Source of the DNA: an uncultured Lentisphaeraceae bacterium
GTDB lineage: Bacteria; Verrucomicrobiota; Kiritimatiellia; RFP12; DVOR01
DNA: 64,000 nt
Direction of reading: 5' to 3'
NCBI GenBank assembly: GCA_949282555.1
Contig: CASDPK010000010.1
Span: 62,001-126,000 of the forward strand
In this document: in pieces, positions 55,775 to 64,000 of the stretch
Layout of the letters: every line of letters starts with the position of its first letter
Position numbering within the stretch: position 1 is the first letter of the stretch
Notes under the pieces: model-generated
What the model saw: the letters and a program-made list of their open reading frames with translations, nothing else
The model's database searches: none
What the model was told of the DNA's origin: nothing
Program-made: the position numbers and the translations under genes

Positions 55775-55814
55775 CGGAGGCGGGGCGCTGTTTGGCGTCC
55801 CGCCTCCGTGTTTT
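55775..55814 (+). terminator. Intrinsic terminator of clpC
   Basis: CGGAGGCGGG (55775-55784) pairs with CCCGCCTCCG (55799-55808), followed by TGTTTT. Confidence 0.8.
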
Positions 55815-55851
55815 CACCCTCCGCCCGCGGCCCTCCTCTGTGCCCCGAAAC

Positions 55852-55907
55852 GAGGTACGGAGGGGGAAGCATCCGGATACGAAGGGGTGCGGGTCGAGAT
55901 ACGGAGG
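55852..55907. repeat. Three spaced direct repeats of a GAGATACGGAGG-like word
   Basis: GAGGTACGGAGG (55852), GGATACGAAGG (55875) and GAGATACGGAGG (55896) lie about 22 bases apart in the 335-base gap after clpC. They share the GATACGGAG core of the intergenic repeat family. The rest of the gap, apart from two terminators, shows no gene; a minus-strand frame across it has no coding character. Confidence 0.65.
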
Positions 55908-56027
55908 AGTGCGAAATGAGGCCCTCTCGCTCTTGAATTGTTCCCCGCAGCAGGCAATGCCGCCGCCCATGCCCCACAACCCATGAGCGCCTTGCCCGGC
56001 GTCCGTCTCCTCTTGGCGGATACGCAC

Positions 56028-56057
56028 AAAAAACGCCCGGCGAACCGCCGGGCGTTT
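56028..56057 (-). terminator. Intrinsic terminator of the GH31 gene
   Basis: Minus strand AAACGCCCGGCGG pairs with CGCCGGGCGTT around a short loop and ends in TTTTTTG. Confidence 0.88.
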
Positions 56058-56082
56058 GTGCATTTCGACGTTGCGAAAGGGC

Positions 56083-59000
56083 TTACAGTCTTCCGGAACC
56101 GGCGCGGAAGAGGCGCAGATCCGTCCAAACGCCCGTATCGGCCGCATCGGCGCCATCCTCACCCGTGAGCGTGAAGCGAAGTTGCTTCGCGCCGAAGGGG
56201 ATATTCACGTCGATCAGCTGCTTCACGTCTTGCGGCTTCATGCCCACGCGGGAGAAGATCTCCTTGCCATCGGCAAAGATGCGGAAGGTGACGTTCCCCT
56301 TGTTGGCGTTTCCGGTGGCCATGCCGGCGTGACCTTTGACCTTCTCCCACGTGCCGTCGAGATCAAGCGTCCATTCGGCGCCGACCTTGTCCTTCCGGCA
56401 GTTGGGATAATCTGTCCCCTCAACGGAGATGGTGTCCTTGCCGATCGGCTGGGTCTCATCGGGCAAAGGCTTGGCCTTGAGGTCCTGCTTCACGTCGATT
56501 TCCGCGGCGGAGCCGAAGTCGGCGCCGTTCTGGGCGGAGGTGAAGGTGATGCGCAGGTAACGGCCCCACGTGGCGGGGAAGGCGACCTCGCGGGTCTCCA
56601 CCTTGGTGAACTTGGCGAATTCGCCTTCGGCGACCTGCTCAAACTTCCCGGGGAAGCGGGCGACCTCGACCTTGTAGCCCTTGATCACGCCATTGCCGAG
56701 GTTGGCACGCGGCAGATAGGTGATTCCGTTGACGGCGTAGAGTCCGCCCAAATCCACGTCAATCGTGTAGGGGAACTTGGTGGGCCGCTTGCCGTCCTTC
56801 CCGTAATAGGAATGCCACATGGTCTCATCGGTGCCGTCAAAGGCATTCTTGGCAGGGGAGTCATTCGCCCAGGAATTCGCGGTCACGACGAAGTCGGCCT
56901 TGTCCAGCTCATCCGTCACTTCAGGCACGGGATACGCCGGCGTTTCCTTGATGGACGAGAAGGGCTCGGTAAGAATCGCAAGGCGAACCGTGTCACCCGT
57001 GGGGAAGGAGGCAAGCTTGATCCGTAGCGTGCCGAACTTCTCCTCCGGATTGTAATACCAAGCCTGGCGGCTATTCGCGTAGGTCTCCGCCGCCTTCTCG
57101 CCCTCCAGCGCGAGAATCTCTTGCCCGACCATGCCATCCTCATCGCGGAAGACGACCGCACGGGGCTTCGCACGGGTGTGCACCACCAGCTCGTAGGCGC
57201 GGGTGCCCGGCATTCCCTCGTAGTAACCCACGGCACCGTTGATGGTCACGTTGATGACGCCGCCACGCTCGTCGGAGACGGCCTGCATCGTGAAGGTCTG
57301 CTGAGAATAAGCGCCAATCCGATGATCCTTGGTGGAGCCGTCGTCCTCATACAACGTGAAGTTGGAGGGCACACCGGAGGCATCGGGATAGAGGTCAAGC
57401 GTGAGCGGATCATACGGCTTGTCGCCGAGGACAAGCATCTCGGGATACATGGGAACGATCGCCCCGGCCCGGACAAAGACAGGGATATCCTCAAGCGTGA
57501 TGGGCACCGCCGGGAGCGTCACGGGGCCACGGGTGCGGCGGCCATCGCGGTAATCGACCCAAAGCCCTTCGGGGAGGTAGACATCCTTCTTCCAGCCCTT
57601 GTTGAGCTTCATCGCGTTGTAAACGGGAGCGATGAGGAAATCGTCGCCGAGCATGAACTGATACTTCGTCTCATCGCCCCACGTGTGGCGATCGTTGGGA
57701 TAGTTGTAGACGAGCGGACGCACGATCGGGGTTCCGCGGGCATACGCCTCGGCCATGTAGCTGTAGACATAGGGCACCATGCGGTTCTTGTGGAGCAGGG
57801 CCTTCCGGTTGAGGCTGAGGTACGGCTCGGGATAGCTCCAAGGCCCCTTGTTGATGTGGCTCCAACCGTTCATCACGTAGATGGCGGTGGTCCAGCACTT
57901 CCACTGGAGATCGCGCAAGAAGGTCTCATTGCTTCCGCCAAAGATGCCGTCCACATCGGTGGTGGCATAGGCCTGGCCGCTCATGGAAGAACCGGTGAGC
58001 GTGGGAATATGGTAACGGATGAGATCCCAAGAGCCGTACTGGTCACCCGTCCAGCAAATGCCATAACGCTGCGTTCCCGCCCAGCCCTGGACGGTCCAGA
58101 CGAAGGCGCGGGCATTGGCGTTCCCTTCGATGCCTTCGGCCGCGACCTTGTTGCACTCCAAGGCGTGCTGATAGGCGGGGCCCGACCACGCCACGTCGAT
58201 CTTCTGCACGCGGCTGCCGGCCGAAGCCACCTCCCACTTGATGCGATCAAGCGCGCCTTCCGTCCAAAGCCCGGTGTGGAATCCGAGGTCGGCGAGGGCA
58301 TCCACCGTGTAACCCAACTGCATATGTCCGCAACCGTAACCGTCATTCACAAGGAGCCAGCCGCCCGGCATCGCGTTCTCGCGATACTTCTTGGCCACCT
58401 TCACCGCATCAACGGGGGTGATCTCCTTGTACGAACCATCCTCATTCTGAGCGGGATCGCGCGTCTCCTTGTCACGGGTGATGTAAGCATCCGCATCGCC
58501 GAGCTGAAGCCCCCACATGGGGATCAAGTTGGGGCGGCCCGTGAACTGGGTGTAGAGGTTCAGCGTCTTCCCAAAATCCCAACCCACGAAGTAGAAGGCA
58601 TCGAAACGGTTTTCCTTGTGCGTCGTGCGCACCACGTCACCGGTGAAGTCATACTCACCGGGCGCGAAGGTGTGGCGCAACACGCCATAGCCGGTGTTCG
58701 TCATGTACCACGGCGCAGGGTTCGGATGTCCCCCCTCGCCCCAGTTGCCATCGGCGCGAATCTCAATCTTGCGGCCCTTGTGGGAGAAATCGCCGTTCTG
58801 CTGTCCGCCGCCGTAGAAATACTCATCAGGCGTGGTCTTGAGCGACTGCGTGGTGCCCTTTTCGGCATCCAAATCGAGCGGGGCCGCCTCGGCCCAAATG
58901 GGTGACCCGTCCGTTCCCGCGAGCGAGAACGTGGCGTCTGCCTTGTTCACCGTGAGCGTGAGCACCGACGTCGAGAACGTGTACGTGCCGGCCTCGCGGT

Positions 59001-59358
59001 TGTCGGCGAAGACCACGCGCGTTTTGTCCTCAGGCACTCCCACCAAGATCTGCGCCTTGTTCGGATCGTTCTTGGGGTCGGAGAAGTCGGCGGAGATATA
59101 GGTCTTTTCCTTGCCGTCCTTGTCCTTCACGGGATTTCCCGCGCGGTCACGCACCGGCTCAAGCTTCTGAGGGGCGGCAAGAATGCGGAAGACCTGCGGC
59201 GTGTAAAACTGGACACGCAATGTGATGCCGTTCTCAGTGATGAGATCAAAGCTCTTGGAGGTTCCGCTCTGCGGCACCATTTTCAGCACTTTTCCGGGAA
59301 CGACGGCAGATGCGCCGGCAGCGGCGAACGCCATCAATCCGAGTAACCAGTGTTTCAT
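56083..59358 (-). CDS. Exported glycoside hydrolase family 31 with discoidin and NPCBM-like modules
   Basis: 1091-residue secreted alpha-glycosidase (alpha-glucosidase, xylosidase or galactosidase cannot be decided). A signal peptide (MKHWLLGLMAFAAAGASA) is followed by the GH31 N-terminal beta domain, a TIM barrel with nucleophile Asp in KIDVAWSGPAYQ near residue 390 and acid/base Asp in WTGDQYGSWD near 440, and the proximal domain to about 800. The canonical WxDMNE is replaced by KIDVAW, which marks a divergent GH31 branch. Residues about 830-975 form an F5/8 type C domain (AFDGTDETMWHSYY) and the end an NPCBM-like domain (VEGTDYPNCR ... DLRLF). It is divergent from a GH92 gene; start 59358 has GGAAGGA. 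Confidence 0.93.
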   Translation of the reverse strand: MKHWLLGLMAFAAAGASAVVPGKVLKMVPQSGTSKSFDLITENGITLRVQFYTPQVFRILAAPQKLEPVRDRAGNPVKDKDGKEKTYISADFSDPKNDPNKAQILVGVPEDKTRVVFADNREAGTYTFSTSVLTLTVNKADATFSLAGTDGSPIWAEAAPLDLDAEKGTTQSLKTTPDEYFYGGGQQNGDFSHKGRKIEIRADGNWGEGGHPNPAPWYMTNTGYGVLRHTFAPGEYDFTGDVVRTTHKENRFDAFYFVGWDFGKTLNLYTQFTGRPNLIPMWGLQLGDADAYITRDKETRDPAQNEDGSYKEITPVDAVKVAKKYRENAMPGGWLLVNDGYGCGHMQLGYTVDALADLGFHTGLWTEGALDRIKWEVASAGSRVQKIDVAWSGPAYQHALECNKVAAEGIEGNANARAFVWTVQGWAGTQRYGICWTGDQYGSWDLIRYHIPTLTGSSMSGQAYATTDVDGIFGGSNETFLRDLQWKCWTTAIYVMNGWSHINKGPWSYPEPYLSLNRKALLHKNRMVPYVYSYMAEAYARGTPIVRPLVYNYPNDRHTWGDETKYQFMLGDDFLIAPVYNAMKLNKGWKKDVYLPEGLWVDYRDGRRTRGPVTLPAVPITLEDIPVFVRAGAIVPMYPEMLVLGDKPYDPLTLDLYPDASGVPSNFTLYEDDGSTKDHRIGAYSQQTFTMQAVSDERGGVINVTINGAVGYYEGMPGTRAYELVVHTRAKPRAVVFRDEDGMVGQEILALEGEKAAETYANSRQAWYYNPEEKFGTLRIKLASFPTGDTVRLAILTEPFSSIKETPAYPVPEVTDELDKADFVVTANSWANDSPAKNAFDGTDETMWHSYYGKDGKRPTKFPYTIDVDLGGLYAVNGITYLPRANLGNGVIKGYKVEVARFPGKFEQVAEGEFAKFTKVETREVAFPATWGRYLRITFTSAQNGADFGSAAEIDVKQDLKAKPLPDETQPIGKDTISVEGTDYPNCRKDKVGAEWTLDLDGTWEKVKGHAGMATGNANKGNVTFRIFADGKEIFSRVGMKPQDVKQLIDVNIPFGAKQLRFTLTGEDGADAADTGVWTDLRLFRAGSGRL

Positions 59359-59398
59359 TGGAATGTCCTTCCTTTACCTTGGCCTGATTGCCGCGAAT

Positions 59399-59407
59399 AC
59401 TATAGCA
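59399..59407 (-). promoter_or_regulatory. Extended -10 promoter of the GH31 gene
   Basis: Minus strand TGCTATAGT, giving a leader of about 35 bases with a GGAAGGA ribosome site. The divergent GH92 promoter is 72 bases away, so a shared regulator could bind between them. Confidence 0.6.
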
Positions 59408-59478
59408 TAGTCCTCAACCCACGGGGAGCCAGCATCCGGGCGGAAACAGTGTCAAGTTGCGAGACAATGAGCACGTTA

Positions 59479-59487
59479 TGATAGACT
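59479..59487 (+). promoter_or_regulatory. Extended -10 promoter of the GH92 gene
   Basis: TGATAGACT within GTTATGATAGACT, the same string as before the MscS-like gene. Confidence 0.6.
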
Positions 59488-59524
59488 ACGAGAAGTGGTC
59501 ACTTGCACAAAAGGTCAGGAACGT

Positions 59525-61882
59525 ATGAAACGCTTCACGTTTTTCGTGGGACAAGCCCTCAAATCCATTGGGAGCGTGAGTGCCTTGATGGGGCTCCTTC
59601 CCGTTCTGCACGCCCAAAGAACCCCGGCGGATTACGTCAACCCCATCATTGGCGCATCCACCTCAACCCAAGTCGCGCGCTCATCCCACGGCTTGGGCAA
59701 AACCTTCCCCGGCGCCTGCACCCCCTTTGGACTGGTGCAACTCAGCCCCGACACCAAGACCGGTGGTGACAATGGCCCCGGTTATTCTTGGCACCATACC
59801 ACCATCGAAGGCTTCAGCTTCACGCATATGAGCGGCATCGGCTGGTATGGCGACTTGGGCAACTTCCTTGTGATGCCCACCACCGGGCCATTGAGGACCT
59901 ACAAAGGCACGGAGACGCATCCGGACGAAGGTTACCGTTCACGCTATCGCCACGAAACGGAGATAGCACAGGCCGGCTACTACGCCGTCACGTTGGATGA
60001 TTACGGCATCCGCACCGAACTCACCGCAGCGCCGCACGCCGGAATCCTGCGCTTCACCTATCCCGCCTCGGAGACCTCGCGCATCCAAATCGATTTGGCC
60101 CGCCGCATCGGTGGCTCGTCCGACCGCCAATATGTGGAACGCATCGACGACCGCACCATCCGCGGATGGATGCGTTGCACCCCTGCCTGCGGAGGATGGG
60201 GCAATGGTGCCGGGAAAGTGAGCTACACCGTCTACTTCTATTGCCAATTCGACCGCCCTCTGTCGCGTTATGGCGTTTGGAGCGCGGACATTCCCGACGG
60301 CATGAGCCGCAAGAACGACGCAAACGACAACCCTGCCTATGCCGCTTGCGTCAAAGCCGCGCGCCTACATCCCTCCTGCGACCGCATGGAGGGCGAACAC
60401 TTGGGCTTCTACGCCGAGTTTCCCACCCGTCAAGACGAGCAAGTCCTAATGAAGTGCGGGATCTCCTTCACCAGCCTTGAGGGCGCCGAACGGAATCTGA
60501 AGCACGACATTCCCCACTGGGACTTCGACCGTGTCCGACAAGAGGCCCACACACAATGGGACAAGGCCCTCTCCACCATTCGCGTGGAAGGCGGAGCACG
60601 CGAAAAGACCATTTTCTACACAGCCCTCTATCACACAATGATCGACCCGCGCTGTGCCGCCGATGTGGACGGCAGTTATTTTGGGGCAGACGACAAGGTT
60701 CACACCTCCGCCGATCTCGGATTCACCTACCGCACACTCTTCAGTGGGTGGGATGTGTTCCGCAGCCAATTCCCTCTGCAAACCCTCATCAATCCGCGCA
60801 TGGTCGATGACACCATCAATTCCCTGATGCAAATCGCCCGCCTCAGTGGCAAAGGTTACTATCCCCGCTGGGAATTGCTGAACGCCTACACCGGCTGCAT
60901 GTTGGGCAATCCGGCCATCAGCGTGTTGGCCGACGCATACATCAAAGGCATCCGGGGATACGACGCCGAAGAAGCCTTGAAATACGCCCTCCTCACCCAA
61001 GAACGTTCAGGCAATGGCGACCGCGGCTACACGCCCGGCAGCCTCTCCAAAACCTTGGAATACGCCTATACCGATTGGTGCCTCGCCCGCCTGCTCGAAG
61101 CGTTGGGCCATCCCCAGGAGGAAGTGGAACGCCACGATCGACGTGCCCAAGCCTACCGCAACGTCTGGTGCGACAGCGTGCACTGGTTCCGCACCCGCTT
61201 GGCCGATGGCACTTGGATGCCGTGGCGCGGACGTACCGTCCAAAATCAGGGCACCACAGAGAGCAATCCCTATCAGCAAGGCTGGTTCGTCCCACACGAC
61301 ATCGAGGGGTTGAAGCGTCTCATGGGCGGCCAACACGCCTTCGATGCCGAGATGGACGCCTTCTTCGCCAAAGTCCCCAAAGATTTCCTCTGGAATGACT
61401 GGTACAACCATCCCAACGAACCCAACCACCACGTGCCCTTCCTCTTCAACTACACCTCAACCCCTTGGAAGACCCAATACTGGACCCGCGCGATCTGCGA
61501 CCGCGCCTACGGGACGGACGTTGCGGGGCTCTGCGGCAACGAAGACGTCGGGCAAATGTCGGCTTGGTACGTTCTCGCCGCGATGGGCATCCATCCGATA
61601 TGTCCCGGCAATCCCCGCTACGAAATTACCTCCCCCGTATTCGATGAAGTGGAGATTAAACTGGATTCCAATTACTACACGGGCAAGACCTTTAAAATCA
61701 TCGCCCATCGCAACTCCCCGCAAAACGTCTATATCCAAACCCTCCGACTGAACGGACGCCCCCTCAACCGTCTGTGGATCTCCCACAAGGAAATCACCGC
61801 CGGGGGCGTCTTGGAGATGGACATGGGTGCGCACCCCCCACTTACCCAACCCAAACAAACGACACAAGAAGTCCTCCCCTGA
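59525..61882 (+). CDS. Glycoside hydrolase family 92 (alpha-mannosidase)
   Basis: 785-residue calcium-dependent exo-alpha-mannosidase family member, likely exported: the start at 59525 opens MKRFTFFVGQALKSIGSVSALMG, a signal-like segment. GKTFPGACTPFGLVQLSPDT and FSFTHMSGIGWYGD in the N-terminal domain, NQGTTESNPYQQGWFVPHD near residue 575 and the catalytic region GNEDVGQMSAWYVLAAMG near 673 are GH92 signatures. GH92 enzymes trim N-glycans and mannans. With the divergent GH31 gene it forms a likely glycan-degradation pair. Base composition is slightly less GC-rich than neighbours. Confidence 0.94.
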   Translation: MKRFTFFVGQALKSIGSVSALMGLLPVLHAQRTPADYVNPIIGASTSTQVARSSHGLGKTFPGACTPFGLVQLSPDTKTGGDNGPGYSWHHTTIEGFSFTHMSGIGWYGDLGNFLVMPTTGPLRTYKGTETHPDEGYRSRYRHETEIAQAGYYAVTLDDYGIRTELTAAPHAGILRFTYPASETSRIQIDLARRIGGSSDRQYVERIDDRTIRGWMRCTPACGGWGNGAGKVSYTVYFYCQFDRPLSRYGVWSADIPDGMSRKNDANDNPAYAACVKAARLHPSCDRMEGEHLGFYAEFPTRQDEQVLMKCGISFTSLEGAERNLKHDIPHWDFDRVRQEAHTQWDKALSTIRVEGGAREKTIFYTALYHTMIDPRCAADVDGSYFGADDKVHTSADLGFTYRTLFSGWDVFRSQFPLQTLINPRMVDDTINSLMQIARLSGKGYYPRWELLNAYTGCMLGNPAISVLADAYIKGIRGYDAEEALKYALLTQERSGNGDRGYTPGSLSKTLEYAYTDWCLARLLEALGHPQEEVERHDRRAQAYRNVWCDSVHWFRTRLADGTWMPWRGRTVQNQGTTESNPYQQGWFVPHDIEGLKRLMGGQHAFDAEMDAFFAKVPKDFLWNDWYNHPNEPNHHVPFLFNYTSTPWKTQYWTRAICDRAYGTDVAGLCGNEDVGQMSAWYVLAAMGIHPICPGNPRYEITSPVFDEVEIKLDSNYYTGKTFKIIAHRNSPQNVYIQTLRLNGRPLNRLWISHKEITAGGVLEMDMGAHPPLTQPKQTTQEVLP

Positions 61883-61953
61883 ACGAAACCGAACGCTACC
61901 CCCAAGCCCCCCTGCATGTGCAAGTCCCCCTTGCACCTCCCGGTCCCCAGCAC

Positions 61954-62349
61954 ATGGTTTCCATGGGTACCGCATGGAAGTATTTTTGGACGCGCTGGAC
62001 CTTCTCCGGTCGCGCCTCACGCTCTGAGTATTGGTGGGCACAATTGACACTCACCCTCGTCAACTGCGGGCTCTCCTTCGTTCTCGGGTTCTTGGTTGCT
62101 GCCATGGAGGTGGACGCACCCGTCAGCGATGCGCTCGCAGACCTCTTCGGATTGATTTGGCTCCTTGCCACACTCGTCCCTGGGATCTGCCTCCAGGTAC
62201 GTCGTCTGCACGACACCAATCACTCAGGCTTGTGGTGTTGGCTTACAATCCTTCCCGTCATTGGGTGGATTGTGCTCTTTGTCTTGATCTGCACGCGCAG
62301 TGACCCCACGGCCAATCGTTATGGACCTATGCCCAATACGGAGGCCTAA
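61954..62349 (+). CDS. DUF805 family membrane protein
   Basis: 131-residue inner-membrane protein with three to four membrane segments. WKYFWTRWTFSGRASRSEYW and the RRLHDTNHSGLW motif are diagnostic of DUF805. ATG at 61954 is used; the frame is open from 61774 inside the GH92 gene and the stretch between (rich in P) could be an alternative N-terminus from a GTG near 61916. The family function is unknown. It ends before a hairpin shared with the convergent pgpA operon. Confidence 0.85.
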   Translation: MVSMGTAWKYFWTRWTFSGRASRSEYWWAQLTLTLVNCGLSFVLGFLVAAMEVDAPVSDALADLFGLIWLLATLVPGICLQVRRLHDTNHSGLWCWLTILPVIGWIVLFVLICTRSDPTANRYGPMPNTEA

Positions 62350-62363
62350 CCCTTCGACATCAC

Positions 62364-62394
62364 TACGGCGTGTTCCCGTTCGGCACACGCCGTA
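62364..62394. terminator. Hairpin between convergent genes, possible bidirectional terminator
   Basis: TACGGCGTGT (62364-62373) pairs perfectly with ACACGCCGTA (62385-62394) around an 11-base loop. T-runs are weak on both sides. Confidence 0.6.
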
Positions 62395-62428
62395 ATATTC
62401 TTGGGCTTGGTGGCAAAGAGGGAAGGCG

Positions 62429-62956
62429 TCAGCCGAGGAAATGCCACAAGGCCCAATTGGCGGCGAGGGCATAAAGCTGGGAAGCGAAATCGTCCGCGAC
62501 GATCCCCCACCCCTCCGGAAGATATTGGATCTGCCGCGCCGGGGGAAGTTTGAGCACATCAAGCACGCGGATGACGACAAACGTGGCAGGAATCAACCAC
62601 AGCGCCTGCGTCAGCGGAAGCCCAATGGTCGCAATGGGATAAAGCATCCACTCATCGGCCGTGATGCGCCCGTCATCTTTCTTCTTGAGCGTACGCTCAG
62701 ACATCGTGCAGATGGGCACCGCCAGCAGCGTCAGCGCCAAACACGCCGGCACCTGCGCCCAAAGCGGAAGCCACGCGGCAAAGGCGCACGCAAGCGCCAC
62801 GCCCGGCAATGACCCAAACGTCCCCGGTGCGCAGGGCGCCACAAGGCCCAATCCGAAACCCGTTCCAAGCCAGACACAAAGCCGTTGCGAAAAAGAGGCG
62901 CCCAGGGTTGCCTCCGGGCGCTGTCCTTCATAGGGGTCTTTCCCTTTCCAACCCAT
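62429..62956 (-). CDS. pgpA: Phosphatidylglycerophosphatase A
   Basis: 175-residue inner-membrane phosphatase that makes phosphatidylglycerol. CAPGTFGSLPGVAL is the family N-terminal motif; acidic motifs DDGRITADEW and GWGIVADDFASQ fit the PgpA catalytic core. Four hydrophobic segments are visible. It follows an unknown 142-residue protein by 10 bases and is the last gene of a three-gene operon. Confidence 0.92.
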   Translation of the reverse strand: MGWKGKDPYEGQRPEATLGASFSQRLCVWLGTGFGLGLVAPCAPGTFGSLPGVALACAFAAWLPLWAQVPACLALTLLAVPICTMSERTLKKKDDGRITADEWMLYPIATIGLPLTQALWLIPATFVVIRVLDVLKLPPARQIQYLPEGWGIVADDFASQLYALAANWALWHFLG

Positions 62957-62966
62957 GTTGGAATCC

Positions 62967-63395
62967 TCACTGCCCCTTCGTCATGCGATAGAACGTGAGG
63001 AAGGAACGAATCACGTCATCCTTCGTCACGTCGTCAATCGTATACCGCTCATCCACCGGGCGAAGCGGCTCGTCGTGACTGGTCGCGCGGGAATTCGTGC
63101 GCACCACACGCACGCTGGCGCGCGGCAAGATGCCATCGTTGACGAACTGCCGGGTCACGGAGTAGCAAATCTCCTCCACGTTGGCGTCACGGTAGACCGT
63201 GAGAATCGTGGAGGCCGGCGCCTCGCGCACCGTGGCGGTGCGGCCCAGCCGGCGCATTTCCTCGGCCACCTCCGTCAACGCCGGCGTGACCACCTCACGC
63301 AGGAACTTGGCGAAACGCGCATTCTCCCGCTCGGCGCGGGAGGCCTGCGAATCGCTCAGGAAGATATCCTCAAGCTCCAGCTTCCAGTCACCCAT
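62967..63395 (-). CDS. Unknown 142-residue protein between a repeat protein and pgpA
   Basis: Not recognised. It is soluble, charged, without signal peptide or membrane segment, starting MGDWKLELEDIFLSDSQASR. An N-terminal helix-rich half is followed by beta-strand-like stretches (STILTVYRDANVEEICYSV, ASVRVVRTNSRA) and a C-terminal helix (DDVIRSFLTFYRMTKGQ). It starts 3 bases after the upstream gene stop and ends 10 bases before pgpA, so it is almost certainly translated within that operon. Confidence 0.8.
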   Translation of the reverse strand: MGDWKLELEDIFLSDSQASRAERENARFAKFLREVVTPALTEVAEEMRRLGRTATVREAPASTILTVYRDANVEEICYSVTRQFVNDGILPRASVRVVRTNSRATSHDEPLRPVDERYTIDDVTKDDVIRSFLTFYRMTKGQ

Positions 63396-63398
63396 GGC

Positions 63399-63944
63399 TT
63401 ATTCCGCGGAGAGCATCGTGTTGATAATGGGGAAGAAGGGCACCGGGCCGCCCTTGATCACGTTGATCAGGCCGATCTGGTAGCCATAGATCATCTCGGT
63501 GGAGTTGATGAGGCCCACCTGCACGCCGCGCATGTCGCTGGTGCTGTTCACGAGCCCGATCTGGAGGCCCTTGGCCATCAAGGAATCGTTCCACAGGCCA
63601 ATCTGCGCGCCCGTGAGGTTGGTGGCATGGTTCGCGCCAATCGCGATTTGGAGCGCACCGGCGCGATCCAACACCTTGTTGCGCACCAAGGCCAACTGGA
63701 GGCCATAGGCATTGACGGCCTCGCCGCCGATGGAAAGATCCAAGCCTGTGAGGTTCTGGCAGGTTCCCCAAACCCCAAGGCGCAGGCCGATGATGTCAAT
63801 CGTCTCATCCCCCTGCAACGCGAAGCAGACGGGCGAAACGGTACGCGTCTCGACACGCTCAGGCTGCTCCCCGGCGGCCTCTTGGGCAAACGCCCCGGCG
63901 ACCAAAGTAACGCAGGCGAAAAGGGCCACGGTCAGTTTCTTCAT
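63399..63944 (-). CDS. Exported GxQxGLxN repeat protein (LA_2272-type surface repeat)
   Basis: 181 residues. ATG at 63944 has AGGATG upstream and opens a signal peptide (MKKLTVALFACVTLVAGAFA). The rest is built from repeats of about 18-20 residues, such as AYGLQLALVRNK, KGLQIGLVNSTS, RGVQVGLINSTE and YGYQIGLINVIK, matching the surface repeat described in LA_2272-type proteins of Leptospira and gut bacteria. It probably folds as a beta-structured repeat at the cell surface or in the periplasm. It is the first gene of the operon with an unknown protein and pgpA. Confidence 0.82.
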   Translation of the reverse strand: MKKLTVALFACVTLVAGAFAQEAAGEQPERVETRTVSPVCFALQGDETIDIIGLRLGVWGTCQNLTGLDLSIGGEAVNAYGLQLALVRNKVLDRAGALQIAIGANHATNLTGAQIGLWNDSLMAKGLQIGLVNSTSDMRGVQVGLINSTEMIYGYQIGLINVIKGGPVPFFPIINTMLSAE

Positions 63945-64000
63945 AGCATCCTCACTGGTGATTCCGTATGCTTGCACGGGAGCCTCTGCTCACGTTTGCT

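Noticed and set aside
55852-55907. CRISPR-like spaced repeats
   Set aside because: There are only three degenerate 11-12 base words with spacers of about 11 bases, and no cas genes. They fit the intergenic repeat family better.
55596-56162. Possible minus-strand gene in the gap after clpC
   Set aside because: The translation is low-complexity and Arg-rich, and it crosses two terminators and the end of two real genes.
56056-58905. Long plus-strand frames opposite the GH31 gene
   Set aside because: They are mirror images of a strongly conserved GH31 protein and show repetitive GVG/HVH-type translations without domains.

Overview
The window looks like chromosome of a GC-rich (about 60%), Gram-negative, anaerobic glycan degrader. 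The Gram-negative call rests on lpxA, an LptF/G permease, an LptE-like lipoprotein, a BamD-like TPR protein and an OmpA protein. Pyruvate formate-lyase points to fermentation. Exported GH2, GH31 and GH92 enzymes, a Tat-exported sulfatase and two GH109-type proteins point to host or plant glycans as food. Together with the MurC-MurB fusion this suggests Verrucomicrobiota, perhaps the gut Kiritimatiellae. That placement is inference: there is no rRNA gene here. No phage, insertion sequence or CRISPR array was seen.

Layout. 1-4.1 kb: GH2 enzyme and sulfatase, convergent around a perfect 16-bp palindrome. 4.4-5.0 kb: tRNA-Cys and tmRNA. 5.1-11.8 kb: sugar cassette of two tandem GH109-like proteins (both with broken 3' ends), a ROK-like kinase and a sugar porter with a large periplasmic insert. 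11.9-15.2 kb: OmpA protein, LptF/G permease, LpxA. 15.2-24.6 kb: BioF, RecD2, a small unknown protein, dGTPase, threonine synthase, SNF2 helicase. 24.6-30.3 kb (minus): L,D-transpeptidase and PNP, then an envelope operon (BamD-like, LptE-like, ABC exporter). 30.4-36.4 kb: PflB, then YicC, a small TPP-enzyme-tail-like ORF and MurC-MurB in an overlapping operon.

36.4-37.7 kb (minus): tRNA-Tyr, a duplicated tRNA-Phe/tRNA-Glu pair and a nucleotidyltransferase gene that the tRNA transcript probably reads into. 37.7-43.1 kb: phosphofructokinase, a phosphoesterase/beta-propeller protein, an MscS channel. 43.2-47.0 kb: a candidate structured RNA, then GtrA, a FAD oxidoreductase and a polytopic membrane protein, an AT-richer surface-glycan-like block. 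47.0-53.0 kb (minus): four-gene operon of a membrane/TPR protein, QueA, mannose-1-phosphate guanylyltransferase and a DUF5009-like acyltransferase. 53.1-55.8 kb: ClpC. 56.0-61.9 kb: divergent GH31 and GH92. 62-64 kb: DUF805 protein, then a minus-strand operon of a GxQxGLxN repeat protein, an unknown protein and PgpA.

Promoters in the window are strikingly uniform: an extended -10 (TGnTAnnnT), often followed by a G/C-rich GGGCGC-like start region. In several genes it lies so close to the ATG that the mRNA must be leaderless or nearly so. A family of short imperfect palindromes with a GATACGGAG core sits only between genes. The strongest leads for something new are the candidate RNA at 43.28-43.41 kb, the matched frame breaks in the GH109 pair, the sugar porter insert, the tRNA-linked nucleotidyltransferase and the leaderless promoters.
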